From the NCBI GenBank assembly GCA_902575715.1, contig CACGSI010000002.1, positions 1-64,000 of the forward strand: 64,000 nucleotides of DNA, in the 5' to 3' direction. How positions within the stretch are numbered: the stretch's first letter is position 1; each line of letters opens with the position of its first letter. Shown here one piece after another: positions 1 through 9,350 of the stretch. The position numbers and the translations under genes were made by a program. The DNA comes from an uncultured SAR324 cluster bacterium (GTDB taxonomy: Bacteria; SAR324; NAC60-12). The notes below the pieces were generated by a model that was not told the DNA's origin, ran no database searches, and saw nothing but the letters and a program-made list of their open reading frames with translations.

Positions 1-1547
1 CCTGCAGAAGCTGCTGTTGGTGGCGTGTTATTATTTTTTTCTGTTGAAGTCTCCATCATCAGAACATTTTCAAAAGAAATGTTTAATTCTTCTGCAACTA
101 GTTGCCTAACCTTTGTGTTCAAGCCCTGACCCATTTCAGTACCTCCAGTTGAAACTTGAACCGTACCATCTTTATAAATGTTAACTAATGCATTACCTTG
201 ATTTAAGAATTTTGTAGTAAAAGATATTCCAAATTTCATGGGAGTTAATGCAATTCCTTTTAAGTATGAACTTGAATGCTTGTTAAAATCTTCAATTTCC
301 TTTTTTCGATTGTAATATGCAGATTTTTCTGCAAGCTTATCAATTATTTCTGGAAGAATATGATTTTTAACCCTCTGTCCGTATGGTGTTACATTTTGCC
401 GCTCTCTTAAATAGCAATTTTTACGACGAATATCTAATGGTTCTTTTTTTAAATATATTGCTATTTCCTCAATAACATTTTCAATATTTGCCATACCTTG
501 AGGTCCGCCAAAGCCTCTAAATGCTGTATTAGGTGGAAAATTAGTTTTACATACAGATCCATTAAAAATAAGATTTGGTATAAAATAAGAGTTATCAGAG
601 TGAAATAATGTTCTTTCCATAACGGCTTTAGACAAATCTAAGTAGGCTCCACCGTTTGAAAAAATATCAAACTTCAGTCCCTTAATTTTACCTGATGAAG
701 TAAATGCTACCTTATAATGAATTTTATAAGGATGTCTTTTTCCAGTAGATCTCATATCATCGTCTTTTGTATATGCAATTCTTGCGGGTCGGTTAGTCTT
801 TGATGCCACCAATGACACCATAACTGCCGGTATTACAGCTTGAGTCTCCTTTCCTCCAAATGCTCCTCCCATGCGCTTACAAACACAAATCACTTTATTA
901 AAACTTAGACCTAAGGCCTCTGCAACAACTTCTTGAATCTCTGTAGTATTTTGAGTTGAAGAATGAACTATTATTTCTCCTTGTTCTCTTGGCCAAGCAA
1001 TAGCGCTTTGAGATTCTAAATAAAATTGTTCTTGGCCATTACAGATAAATTCCCCTTCTAATCTATTATTAGGAGACTCCTTCCAAGTTTTTTCAAAGTC
1101 CCCCATTTTAAATTGACTGGGGCTACCAAGTAATTTTTTAGCACTAATTGCTTCGTCAATTGTTAATATCGGTGGCAATTCTTCAATTATTAGTCGAACC
1201 TTTTTTTTAGCATTTTTCAATGATTTAAGAGATTCACCAGCAATTATAGCAATAGGCTGACCTACATATTCTACTATTTTTTCTGCCAAAAATGGTTCGT
1301 CCTGAATAACAGGTCCAAATAAATTTTTACCGGGAATATCTTTACAAGTAAAAACTCCTACAATCCCGTCAAGTTGACTAAGTTCATCTGAATTAATACT
1401 CTTTATTTTTCCATGGGCAAAAGGACTTGAAATATAATCTATAATTAACTCGTTTCTTGAAGAAGGTATGTCATCTACAAACAGAGCTTCTCCTGTGACA
1501 TGACCAATTGCCGAATCATGAGGTATACTTTTCCCAACTACTTTCAT
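1..1547 (-). CDS. xdhB: Xanthine dehydrogenase, molybdopterin-binding subunit (partial, 3' end outside window)
   Basis: This is the large molybdenum-cofactor subunit of a two-subunit xanthine dehydrogenase, which oxidises hypoxanthine and xanthine to urate in purine breakdown. About 515 codons are visible and the frame stays open to the window edge, so the C-terminal part is missing. The start is the ATG at 1547-1545, which overlaps the TGA of the upstream FeS/FAD subunit as ATGA, indicating translational coupling. Family motifs are visible: GGAFGGKE in the cofactor-binding region, then FPPNTAFRGFGGPQG, and near the edge TGGTEMGQGL followed by a PPTAASA stretch. These match the Rhodobacter-type XdhB layout. 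A related aldehyde-oxidase-type substrate cannot be fully excluded, but the neighbouring nucleoside-type transporter ATPase supports purines. Confidence 0.9.
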   Translation of the reverse strand, partial: MKVVGKSIPHDSAIGHVTGEALFVDDIPSSRNELIIDYISSPFAHGKIKSINSDELSQLDGIVGVFTCKDIPGKNLFGPVIQDEPFLAEKIVEYVGQPIAIIAGESLKSLKNAKKKVRLIIEELPPILTIDEAISAKKLLGSPSQFKMGDFEKTWKESPNNRLEGEFICNGQEQFYLESQSAIAWPREQGEIIVHSSTQNTTEIQEVVAEALGLSFNKVICVCKRMGGAFGGKETQAVIPAVMVSLVASKTNRPARIAYTKDDDMRSTGKRHPYKIHYKVAFTSSGKIKGLKFDIFSNGGAYLDLSKAVMERTLFHSDNSYFIPNLIFNGSVCKTNFPPNTAFRGFGGPQGMANIENVIEEIAIYLKKEPLDIRRKNCYLRERQNVTPYGQRVKNHILPEIIDKLAEKSAYYNRKKEIEDFNKHSSSYLKGIALTPMKFGISFTTKFLNQGNALVNIYKDGTVQVSTGGTEMGQGLNTKVRQLVAEELNISFENVLMMETSTEKNNNTPPTAASA

Positions 1548-3055
1548 GCTGCCCTTTTACTATTTTTTTCTTCCTGCCATTCATAAAAAAACTTTTGAAA
1601 GATATTTGCTGATAAATTCAATCTATATTCTGAAGAAGCACGCACATCGGAAATTGGACTGATTTCATTACAAGCTAAACTGCCTGCTTCTTTAAAAATT
1701 CTGGCTACCATAGGCTTACCTTGCAAAAATGTCTCTACTTTTGGAAGCCTTAAAATTACCGGAGCAACTCCACCAAAAGCAAGTCGTGCTTTTTGAATCT
1801 TACCTTCTTTTACACTAATCAAGATACCTGCAGTAAAAGTTGAAATGTCTAAATCTTTCCTTTTTGAAACTTTATATAGTTTTAGAATATCACCAAATTC
1901 TGGAATTTTCCAACGGACTTTTGTTATCAATTCATTTGATCTAATGTTTAATTTTTTATATCCACGAAAAAAATTATTTATCTTTAACCATCTCTTTTCA
2001 ATCTTTTTGCTATTTTGTTTTACACTTGACAATTCTACTTCAGAATCAATTACATATAGAAAAGGTAAAGAATCAGCAATTGGTGAACCATTTGCTATAT
2101 TACCAGCTAAAGTTGCTTCGTTTTTAATTTGCTTAGACGCAAAGACCTTAATGATCTTATAAAATTGCGGGAAATACTTTTTAGAAACTTCTTCCAGTTT
2201 AGTCCATGTTACTTTTGCACCTATATTAACAATCCGATTATTAATTTCAATTTTTTCCATTTCTTCCAGATGAGTCAAACTTAAAACAGAATTTGGCTCT
2301 ATGCGCCCTTTATTCATCTGGACGGAAATATCCGTTCCACCTGAAACAACGGTTACATTATTTTTTTTCTTAAATTCTAGAGCTTCATACATAGTCGTTG
2401 GTATAAAATATTTAAATTTTCTTTCTATGCCATTCCAGCTTTCCTTAAAACTAGAAAAGACAGATTTAATCACCTCTCTTTTTAGGTCATCAATAATATG
2501 TTTGGAATTAAATAATTTTGCTATGCTTTCGTGTTTTGTAATATCTATTGATAAAGCTGCCGATATAATCTGATCATAACCTGTACAGCGACATAGATTC
2601 CCTGTAAGCCCTTCTAATATTGAATCTCTAGTCAGTTTATCATTTGATTCAAGCATAGCCGATAATGACATTACAAATCCAGGTGTACAATATCCGCATT
2701 GAGATCCGCCTGCCTTTACCATTGCTTTTTGAACTTCATTTAGCTCCAACTTTAATTTATTTTTTTTAGTTTTTTGTAAAGCTTCAACAGTAATAATATG
2801 AGAACAATCAAGCTGATATAAATATTGAATACAACTATCGATACTCTGATAGCGGAATTCTATTTTACCATTTTTAAATGACTTCATTCTTCCTAGAAGA
2901 ACAGTGCAGGACCCACAATCCCCCTCTGCGCATACTACTTTAGTACCAACCAAGCCTAAATCTTTGCGTAAAAAATCAGAGAGCGTCTTAAATCCATTCT
3001 CGCCAAAAATTTTATGCCTTTTTCCGTTAACATACAACAACAGATAATTTCGCAT
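1544..3055 (-). CDS. xdhA: Xanthine dehydrogenase, FeS/FAD small subunit
   Basis: This is the electron-transfer subunit (503 aa) of xanthine dehydrogenase, passing electrons from the Mo subunit through two [2Fe-2S] clusters to FAD and NAD. Residues 1-80 form a plant-ferredoxin-like domain with CAEGDCGSC (Cys42, 47, 50) and Cys75. Residues 85-165 form the helical second cluster domain with QCGYCTPG (Cys120, 123) and CRC (Cys155, 157). The rest is a molybdopterin-dehydrogenase-type FAD domain, with GGTDISV and ATLAGNIANGSP, plus the flavoprotein C-terminal domain. Fusion of FeS and FAD parts is the XdhA arrangement. An AGGAG sits just before the ATG and overlaps the stop of the upstream ATPase gene, so the three genes look like one minus-strand operon. 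Confidence 0.95.
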   Translation of the reverse strand: MRNYLLLYVNGKRHKIFGENGFKTLSDFLRKDLGLVGTKVVCAEGDCGSCTVLLGRMKSFKNGKIEFRYQSIDSCIQYLYQLDCSHIITVEALQKTKKNKLKLELNEVQKAMVKAGGSQCGYCTPGFVMSLSAMLESNDKLTRDSILEGLTGNLCRCTGYDQIISAALSIDITKHESIAKLFNSKHIIDDLKREVIKSVFSSFKESWNGIERKFKYFIPTTMYEALEFKKKNNVTVVSGGTDISVQMNKGRIEPNSVLSLTHLEEMEKIEINNRIVNIGAKVTWTKLEEVSKKYFPQFYKIIKVFASKQIKNEATLAGNIANGSPIADSLPFLYVIDSEVELSSVKQNSKKIEKRWLKINNFFRGYKKLNIRSNELITKVRWKIPEFGDILKLYKVSKRKDLDISTFTAGILISVKEGKIQKARLAFGGVAPVILRLPKVETFLQGKPMVARIFKEAGSLACNEISPISDVRASSEYRLNLSANIFQKFFYEWQEEKNSKRAA

Positions 3056-3062
3056 TTTGCTC

Positions 3063-4682
3063 CTAAATAGAATTTTCTAATACCTTATCTTTCATACCTG
3101 TCATCAACCTACCCATTTCCTCAACTGAGGATTTTTCCCTAGAAATAATATCAATAATTCTACCTTCAAATATAACTGCTATTCTATCAGACACCGTTAA
3201 TAATTCGTCAAGATCTTCAGAAATCCAAAGTACTGCCAATCCACCGTCTCGCGCATTACATATTTGCTCTCTAATAAAGCTCGTAGCATGAATATCAAGA
3301 CCTCGCGTCGGCTGAGAAGCTAATAGTAATTTCAATGGACGAGAAATCTCTCGAGCAAGAATTACTTTCTGCATATTACCCCCCGAAAGAACACCAACCG
3401 GAATTTTTTCCGAAGTAGCTCGAATATCAAACTCATTCATCTTTTTTTTACTGTATTCAAAAATATTATACATATTTAATATTTGCCGTTTACAAAAGTT
3501 AGAATTTTTAAAATCACGAAGCAAAAAATTATAAGCAATTGACATACCGCCCGACACTCCAAACTTTTTGCGATCTTCAGGTATATAACCAACTCCCCTG
3601 TCAATCATTTCATTGACTGAAGGGTTTTCCAACAGTTCCCCTTCAAAAAAATATTCTCCAGAAGTCATAGGTCTTAAACCACTCAAGACATCTGTTAACT
3701 CAGGTTGTCCATTTCCAGAAACTCCAGCCATACCTAAGATTTCTCCTGCGTTTAATTCAAACGAAATGTCTTTTAGCGCCGGATGGCCTAAATCATTAGA
3801 TGCGCAAATATTTTTTAGAGATAAAGTTAAATTGTTAGTTTTCTTAATTTTTGAAATATACCTTTCCTTGTTTTTTTCTTCCAGTATTGCACCCTTCAGA
3901 TATTCATTTTCTTTTACTGAGTCCTTTATATCTAGATTCCCAATCATCAATTCTGCTAATTGTTCTGGATTTGTATCTTCTTTGTACAAGGTTGACATTA
4001 CTTTCCCACGACTCAGTACAGTAATTCGATCGGATAAAGCCATTACCTCTTTCATTTTGTGTGTGATAAAAATTATGGAATGTTTTTCCTTGGTCATTCT
4101 TTTCATTATTTCATAAAGAGCTTCAGACTCTTGTGGCGTCAAAACAGCCGTAGGTTCATCTAAAATCAAAATTCTTGCACCTCTGTAAAGTACCTTAACA
4201 ATTTCAACTCGCTGTTGCTCTCCTACAGAAAGTTCTTGAATTTTTTTATCTGGATCAACAAATAAATCATAGCGTTCACTAATTTGCCTAATTTCATTTT
4301 TAACTTCATTTAAGCTAAGCCTAAATAATCCAGGCATTCCAAGAATAATATTTTCTGCAACTGTATGGTTTTTAATCAGCATAAAATGTTGAAACACCAT
4401 GCCAATACTTTTTTCTATTGCTTGTTTTGGATTAGAAAAATTTACATTCTCATTAAACACAAATAATTCACCAGAATCCTGTTGGTAAAGGCCGGCTATA
4501 ATACTCATTAAGGTTGATTTCCCAGCACCATTCTCACCCAGGATAGAATGAATTTCTCCTTCCCTTAAATCAAAATCAATTCGGTCATTCGCAACAATTT
4601 CTGGAAAACTCTTTGTTATTTCTCGAAGTTCTAAAACAAATTTTTTTGAATCCTGATTATTTTTTTCATCTGCAGATTTCAT
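3063..4682 (-). CDS. ABC transporter ATP-binding protein, nucleoside/BMP-dependent type (double ATPase)
   Basis: This 539-aa protein carries two tandem ABC ATPase domains, the layout of sugar and nucleoside importers of the YufO/NupO/RbsA group. The first domain has Walker A GENGAGKST (about 49-57), signature LSVGEQQRVE and Walker B ILILDEPTAVL. The second has a degenerate Walker A (GVSGNGQPELT) and signature LSGGNMQK, both typical of the family. In the cell it would drive membrane permeases with a BMP-type binding protein; those partners are not in this window. The gene lies 7 bases before xdhA, so purine nucleoside or purine base uptake feeding xanthine dehydrogenase is the likely role. That substrate is inferred from context, and another sugar-like substrate is possible. 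Confidence 0.88.
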   Translation of the reverse strand: MKSADEKNNQDSKKFVLELREITKSFPEIVANDRIDFDLREGEIHSILGENGAGKSTLMSIIAGLYQQDSGELFVFNENVNFSNPKQAIEKSIGMVFQHFMLIKNHTVAENIILGMPGLFRLSLNEVKNEIRQISERYDLFVDPDKKIQELSVGEQQRVEIVKVLYRGARILILDEPTAVLTPQESEALYEIMKRMTKEKHSIIFITHKMKEVMALSDRITVLSRGKVMSTLYKEDTNPEQLAELMIGNLDIKDSVKENEYLKGAILEEKNKERYISKIKKTNNLTLSLKNICASNDLGHPALKDISFELNAGEILGMAGVSGNGQPELTDVLSGLRPMTSGEYFFEGELLENPSVNEMIDRGVGYIPEDRKKFGVSGGMSIAYNFLLRDFKNSNFCKRQILNMYNIFEYSKKKMNEFDIRATSEKIPVGVLSGGNMQKVILAREISRPLKLLLASQPTRGLDIHATSFIREQICNARDGGLAVLWISEDLDELLTVSDRIAVIFEGRIIDIISREKSSVEEMGRLMTGMKDKVLENSI

Positions 4683-4845
4683 TTAAAAACTAACCTAAGT
4701 AGTGTTAGAATAAATTCTTTTTACAAAGAAAATTATTATGCATTTGGCTAATAATAGACATTTACTTATAAAAACGGCAAGTTTTTTGGAAAAATAAGAA
4801 CTTTAAGAAAGGAATAAGAGTACAACTTTTTTAATACAAAAAAGA

Positions 4846-6456
4846 TTATGCACTGTTTTGAATCAAATTTAAAACCGTCTGCGGAACTTGATTAGCTTGT
4901 GCTATCATCGCAGTACTGGCTTCGAGCATAATTTTATCTTTAGTAAGATTCGACATTTCTGATGCCATATTTGAATCTCTGAGGGTAGACTCTGCTTGAG
5001 TAATATTTTCTTCGTTTATTTTTAGACTATTAAGCTTACTTTCAAGAATATTTTTTTGGAATGATCCTAATTCTCCTCTATATTCTGAAATTTGATCAAT
5101 TACCTTATCAACTATTTTTGTGGCATCCATAGCTCCTTGTGTAGTTTTAACATTTATCTCTGAAAGACTTTTAAAATTACTCTTATTTTGAATATTATTG
5201 CCAAGATTAGATGTATGAATATTTAAAAATGAAAAGGCAGGATTTGATGATTTACCAGTTCCCACTTGAAACTCTTTTGACATTTGCGAAACATGTATAT
5301 ACCCCTCTATCTTTGGATTTTTTTCACTACCTACTATGTCTTCATTTTTTTCTTCTATATACTTTGTTCCAATTTTTTGCCCCTTATCATCTAAAACTGG
5401 GACCTCATAAAAACCCAATTCTTTATCGTACATTATTGTAACACCCTCAGCTTCTGAACCTTTAATGGTTGACAAAAATTGTCCATCACCCAAAGCCATT
5501 TCACCATTAATAGTACCTTCAATATTTTTTCCTGAATCCGATAATTGAGCAATATTAGGCTCTTTAGATAATATTCCTGCTATAGAACTAGTTACAGAGA
5601 ACGAATGTGCATCCCCAAAATTTTTATGCCTTACTAATAATTTTTTGTCAGGAGTAAGACTCACATCAAGATTTAAGCCGTCTTCCAATATTTGTTGGTT
5701 TAAAAAATATAAAATTAATTCCCTAATTTGAGAAGACATCTCATTATATGAATAATTTTTTGGGTCATTGTCGAATTTTTCTATTAATTCTTCTATTTCT
5801 TTTCCTAGAACTCCTAAGTCAGTATTTAATGAAGAATTTTTCCCTCCCTCACTTAGTAAAATTTTAAGCCCTTTTTTTATGTTATTTATATCTATTGCTA
5901 CATAGCCACTTTTCTTTGCTCTTGTCGCAACTTGAAACACATCTACTTCCCAACCTTTTTTAGGTGAATTAATGGATCTCGCATCAGCAGAAACAAATTT
6001 GAGATGTTCACCAACTACAGATCCATTTACTCCCATACTTCCATCAAACAATTTTTTATCTCCAAATTCTGTGTTTTGAGAAATTCTATTGATTGTATCT
6101 AAAAGATACTCTATCTCTTCTTGATCAGCATTAAGCATTTCATTACTATTAGTTGCTTCATTTAAAGCATGTATGGTTAACTGTTTTATCTTTATCAATA
6201 AATTGCTTACCTCATTTAAGGCCGCTTCCCCTGTTTGCAACATTGAGACAGAAGATGAAACATTTTCAAAAACCTGTCTAAGTCCTACAATATTGCCACG
6301 TAATTTTTCAGATGCAATTAATGTTGCTGGACCATCTGCCCCAGTGTTTACCCTAACTCCAGAACTAAGCCTCTCAATACCTCCTTTAACTTTGCCAAAA
6401 TGGTCAGAAGTATGTCTTAAAGTATTCAAAGCAGAAGGGTTTTGCCTTATTTTCAT
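4846..6456 (-). CDS. fliC: Flagellin
   Basis: This is the filament subunit of the flagellum, exported by the flagellar type III system and therefore without a signal peptide. The 536-aa protein has the conserved N-terminal D0/D1 helices (RLSSGVRVNTGADGPA at about 29-44, then LQTGEAALNEVSNLL) and a conserved C-terminal coil (GSFQKNILESKLNSL and MASEMSNLTKDKIMLEAS, ending TVLNLIQNSA). The central 200 or so residues are the variable surface domain. It is monocistronic, between rlmE and the ABC ATPase gene, with 138 bases of AT-rich upstream DNA holding a direct repeat. No clear sigma-28 or sigma-54 promoter could be recognised. The Shine-Dalgarno is weak. The N-terminus departs from the usual consensus, so a minor filament protein is possible. 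Confidence 0.9.
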   Translation of the reverse strand: MKIRQNPSALNTLRHTSDHFGKVKGGIERLSSGVRVNTGADGPATLIASEKLRGNIVGLRQVFENVSSSVSMLQTGEAALNEVSNLLIKIKQLTIHALNEATNSNEMLNADQEEIEYLLDTINRISQNTEFGDKKLFDGSMGVNGSVVGEHLKFVSADARSINSPKKGWEVDVFQVATRAKKSGYVAIDINNIKKGLKILLSEGGKNSSLNTDLGVLGKEIEELIEKFDNDPKNYSYNEMSSQIRELILYFLNQQILEDGLNLDVSLTPDKKLLVRHKNFGDAHSFSVTSSIAGILSKEPNIAQLSDSGKNIEGTINGEMALGDGQFLSTIKGSEAEGVTIMYDKELGFYEVPVLDDKGQKIGTKYIEEKNEDIVGSEKNPKIEGYIHVSQMSKEFQVGTGKSSNPAFSFLNIHTSNLGNNIQNKSNFKSLSEINVKTTQGAMDATKIVDKVIDQISEYRGELGSFQKNILESKLNSLKINEENITQAESTLRDSNMASEMSNLTKDKIMLEASTAMIAQANQVPQTVLNLIQNSA

Positions 6457-6518
6457 AGAAAGTTTTTTAAAGTATTAATAAAATATTTTTTTTAATATCT
6501 GCAGAAAAATTAATTATT

Positions 6519-6591
6519 TTTAGTACATAAAATTTTAATCTCTCGCAAAAATTTTTACCTAGGACTTTTACAGCTTTAGAACATAAAATTT
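6519..6591 (-). repeat. Direct repeat upstream of the flagellin gene
   Basis: Two 17-bp copies of TTTAG(T/A)ACATAAAATTT on the plus strand lie at 6519-6535 and 6575-6591, 56 bases apart, with one mismatch. They occupy the 138-bp region between rlmE and the flagellin start, where the flagellin promoter must be unless it is read from rlmE. They may be two regulator sites or duplicated promoter elements. The role is inferred only from position. Confidence 0.5.
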
Positions 6592-6594
6592 CAC

Positions 6595-7176
6595 CTATTT
6601 TTTTATTCGACCAAGTAAAAAAATTTCAACACTTTCCGAACGGGAGCTCTTTGGTTTACATAATCTAACTTCCGAGAACAAATTTTTTAAATCTTTATGC
6701 AATTTTTCAAGTGTTACACCCTGAAAACATTTTAACAATATTGTCCCATTTGGATTAAGCAATTCTTTAGAAATTCTCAACACTTGAAGGTTAAGATCGA
6801 AAGAACGTTGGGCGTCTATTGAACGTATTCCAGTTGTTTTTGGAGACATATCGCTCAAAATAACGTCAAAAAATTTACATATATCTTTTATATATTTTAC
6901 ATCAGTTTTAAAAGCATCTATTTCCAAAACTTTTATATTTTCCGTTAGTAATATGCTTACTGGTTTTATATCTAATCCCAGTACAATTCCTCTTTTTCCT
7001 ACTTTTTTGGAAACATACTGTAACCATGAACCAGGACTACAACCAAAATCTAAAACAGAATTACCTTTTGAAATGAGATTATACTTTTTATCGATTTCTT
7101 CCAATTTGTATATAGAACGAGCAACATATCCTTCACTCTTTGCTTTATAGAAATAATGATCTTTAATTTTTTTCAT
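6595..7176 (-). CDS. rlmE: 23S rRNA (uridine-2552-2'-O)-methyltransferase RlmE (FtsJ family)
   Basis: This 193-aa SAM-dependent enzyme methylates the ribose of U2552 in the A-loop of 23S rRNA, a late step of large-subunit assembly. The start has the family pattern YKAKSEGYVARSIYKLEEI. The SAM motif VLDFGCSPGSW lies at about 41-51 and the catalytic tetrad can be placed as Lys24, Asp109 (ILSDMSPKT), Lys149 (LLKCFQG) and Glu181 or Glu184. The length fits the family. It is divergent from motA and upstream of the flagellin gene on the same strand. No SD stands out before the ATG. The identification is firm; no partner ftsH is seen here. Confidence 0.93.
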   Translation of the reverse strand: MKKIKDHYFYKAKSEGYVARSIYKLEEIDKKYNLISKGNSVLDFGCSPGSWLQYVSKKVGKRGIVLGLDIKPVSILLTENIKVLEIDAFKTDVKYIKDICKFFDVILSDMSPKTTGIRSIDAQRSFDLNLQVLRISKELLNPNGTILLKCFQGVTLEKLHKDLKNLFSEVRLCKPKSSRSESVEIFLLGRIKK

Positions 7177-7580
7177 TATCTTTTCATATAGAAATCATTT
7201 TTTTGAATATATCTTTTTATGCAAACTTATATCCACCAGATTTTTTTAAACAAAAAAATATTAATCTTTTTGACCAGTTCAATCTGTTTAAATGTTAAGT
7301 TTTAAATTTATTTTTCTATATCAATAATTATTTTCCATTTTTAATTCTTTTCTTACGAACTTATATGAGAAAAGAGATTAATTTTTTGTTAAAAATATAT
7401 TGTAACTCTTGAGTTATTAAGACAAAATGCTTTTTGCAAAGTACAATTAAAAGATATTTTGGATTTTAAAAAAATTATATTAGTTTTTTTATTCGAAATA
7501 ATTTTTTGATTTAATTTTTATTGAAAATTATAATGAAAGAAGAATTTTATTTACTTACATATAACTTTTTAAAGGTGTAA
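7177..7580. other. Divergent intergenic region rlmE / motA
   Basis: About 400 bases of very AT-rich DNA separate rlmE (minus) from motA (plus). It must hold both promoters, but no convincing -35/-10 pair, sigma-28 element or strong hairpin could be picked by eye. No credible coding frame was found. The motA ribosome binding site (AAAGGTG) lies at its right end. Confidence 0.6.
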
Positions 7581-8549
7581 ATGCTTGACAAAATTGGAAC
7601 TTTTTTGGGAATGTTAGTTGGAGCATCTTTAGTAATTTTTGGTATTATCTGGCCAGACCACCTTTCAAATTATTACATGTATAAATTTAGTGAATTCGAG
7701 AGAGCTCTTGAAGCTCTGAAATCCGCACAAGCTTCGATAGAAGATATTCGTATACTCAAAGCTGAGTTTAAAGCTTTTCAGGAATCGTGGCTTGGATCAA
7801 TGTCTAGGTTTGCCGACTTAAAATCATTTCTTATAGTTGCTGGTGGGTCATATGCGGCGACTCTTATAGCATATCGATTTGGAGATGCTATGAGAGCAAT
7901 ATTATTTATAGCAAAGGCATTTTTAAAAGGTAAGGCAGATAAAGACTTTCTAGATGTTTATCGAACAATAGTTGGCTTTTGTGAAAAAAGAGCAAACAAC
8001 CAATTAATTTCTGATGAGGAAATAAGTGCCGTAAAAAACACTGATCTACAAAACTGGTTACAAGATTTTATTGCTGTTGACCTAGTAACCGAAGAGATGA
8101 TCGAAGAAATTGTACGTTCAGAAATCGAAATGTATAATTACAGATCATTTGAAGAAATAGATATGTTGGAATTCATGGGACGAGCTGCTCCAGCATTTGG
8201 TATGATAGGAACTGTTGTAGGTCTTATTCTGATGCTAGGGAGTGTAGCAGGCGAAGGTGGGGCAGACATAGCTGGACTTATGGGTGGTATGGCTGTTGCC
8301 TTAATAACAACACTTTACGGGGTGTTAATTTCACAATTGATTTTCCTACCTATTGCATCAAAACGTTTTCAACTTAAAGAATCTCAAGTATTGCTCCTAG
8401 AGATGATCAGAGAAGGACTTCTATACTTGAAAAGAAGGGAACTTCCAGAAACTGCTGCAAAAGATCTCATTATTTATCTTCCTCCTAAGTTAAGAAAGAA
8501 GGTTATGAAAGAGGAGCAAGCTGCCATGGGACAAGGACTGGGGTTGTAA
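7581..8549 (+). CDS. motA: Flagellar motor stator protein MotA
   Basis: This 322-aa inner-membrane protein forms the stator ion channel with MotB and pushes on the rotor. Four membrane segments are visible: about 7-25, a second near 80-97 (IVAGGSYAATLIAYRF), and the conserved pair around 210-230 (APAFGMIGTVVGLILML) and 240-265 (GGMAVALITTLYGVLISQL). The last two hold the MotA/TolQ/ExbB pattern. The large cytoplasmic loop between segments 2 and 3 has the charged residues that would contact FliG. An AAAGGTG site precedes the ATG. The gene abuts motB with no gap, so the two are cotranscribed. An extended periplasmic loop of about 50 residues follows the first segment. Proton or sodium coupling cannot be told from the sequence alone. 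Confidence 0.92.
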   Translation: MLDKIGTFLGMLVGASLVIFGIIWPDHLSNYYMYKFSEFERALEALKSAQASIEDIRILKAEFKAFQESWLGSMSRFADLKSFLIVAGGSYAATLIAYRFGDAMRAILFIAKAFLKGKADKDFLDVYRTIVGFCEKRANNQLISDEEISAVKNTDLQNWLQDFIAVDLVTEEMIEEIVRSEIEMYNYRSFEEIDMLEFMGRAAPAFGMIGTVVGLILMLGSVAGEGGADIAGLMGGMAVALITTLYGVLISQLIFLPIASKRFQLKESQVLLLEMIREGLLYLKRRELPETAAKDLIIYLPPKLRKKVMKEEQAAMGQGLGL

Positions 8550-9185
8550 ATGAGCCGATCAAGCTCAGAAGGTGGATGGGTAACAACATTTGCGGACCTG
8601 ATGACTTTGTTGTTTTGTTTTTTTGTTCTTCTTACTACTCTTTCGACTCAACCTAAGAAATGTAGTGAAATAGAACAGTATTTAAAAGATAACAAGAAGA
8701 GATACCAAAAATATGAGTTGAGATCTACAAAATTAAGTTGCATTATTTCTTTGCCGCAGGACTATTTGTTTAGATCAGGGGAAGCCATCTTAAAAAAGGG
8801 AGCATTTCGAGAATTATCGCCACTTTTTTTGAAAATTCTTCAAATTCCAGAACATAAAAAAGACTTGCTTACAGTTGAGGGGCACACTGACAATGTTCCA
8901 ATTCGAAGTAGAAAATTCCCTAGCAATTGGGAATTAAGTGCCGCAAGAGCTACTAGCATTGCATCTATGCTAATAAATCGTATTAAATATCCTGAAAAAT
9001 CTATTTCAGTTAATGGATATGCTGATACAAGACCTAAAGTTAGCTACATTGACAGTACTGGGTCAAAACTAAAGGGTCTCGCATTAAAAAAGGCTCGTAA
9101 GATAAACAGAAGAGTAGAAATACTTCTCACCACCCCTCCTAAATCTATGGAAGAGTCAACACTTCTTTTCGGTGAAAAAAATTAG
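8550..9185 (+). CDS. motB: Flagellar motor stator protein MotB (OmpA-like peptidoglycan-binding)
   Basis: This 211-aa protein is the peptidoglycan anchor and ion-carrying half of the stator. It starts with a very short cytoplasmic tail and one membrane segment, GGWVTTFADLMTLLFCFFVL, in which Asp16 is the expected essential ion-binding aspartate. The C-terminal OmpA-like domain shows VEGHTDNVPI, NWELSAARA and a terminal KINRRVEILL pattern that binds peptidoglycan. The ATG directly follows the motA stop, so the two are translationally linked. The protein is shorter than many MotB proteins (250-300 aa) because the linker between membrane segment and OmpA domain is short. Confidence 0.93.
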   Translation: MSRSSSEGGWVTTFADLMTLLFCFFVLLTTLSTQPKKCSEIEQYLKDNKKRYQKYELRSTKLSCIISLPQDYLFRSGEAILKKGAFRELSPLFLKILQIPEHKKDLLTVEGHTDNVPIRSRKFPSNWELSAARATSIASMLINRIKYPEKSISVNGYADTRPKVSYIDSTGSKLKGLALKKARKINRRVEILLTTPPKSMEESTLLFGEKN

Positions 9186-9350
9186 AATTTAATTTCCCCC
9201 GCTTAATAACCCCGTTACATATAGTAAATTAAATTAATACAAAAATATTTTTTTATTATAAATTCTAATTTAAAATTTTTTGGCGTGAATTTAGCAATAC
9301 TTCTTTAAAATAAAAACCTTATTCACAAATTTATTTCTGAGTACTTTATT

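Noticed and set aside
4826..4844. CTTTTTT-AATAC-AAAAAAG inverted repeat just after the flagellin stop as a terminator
   Set aside because: The stem is almost all A-T pairs, and such matches arise easily in this AT-rich DNA. Not strong enough to list as a terminator.
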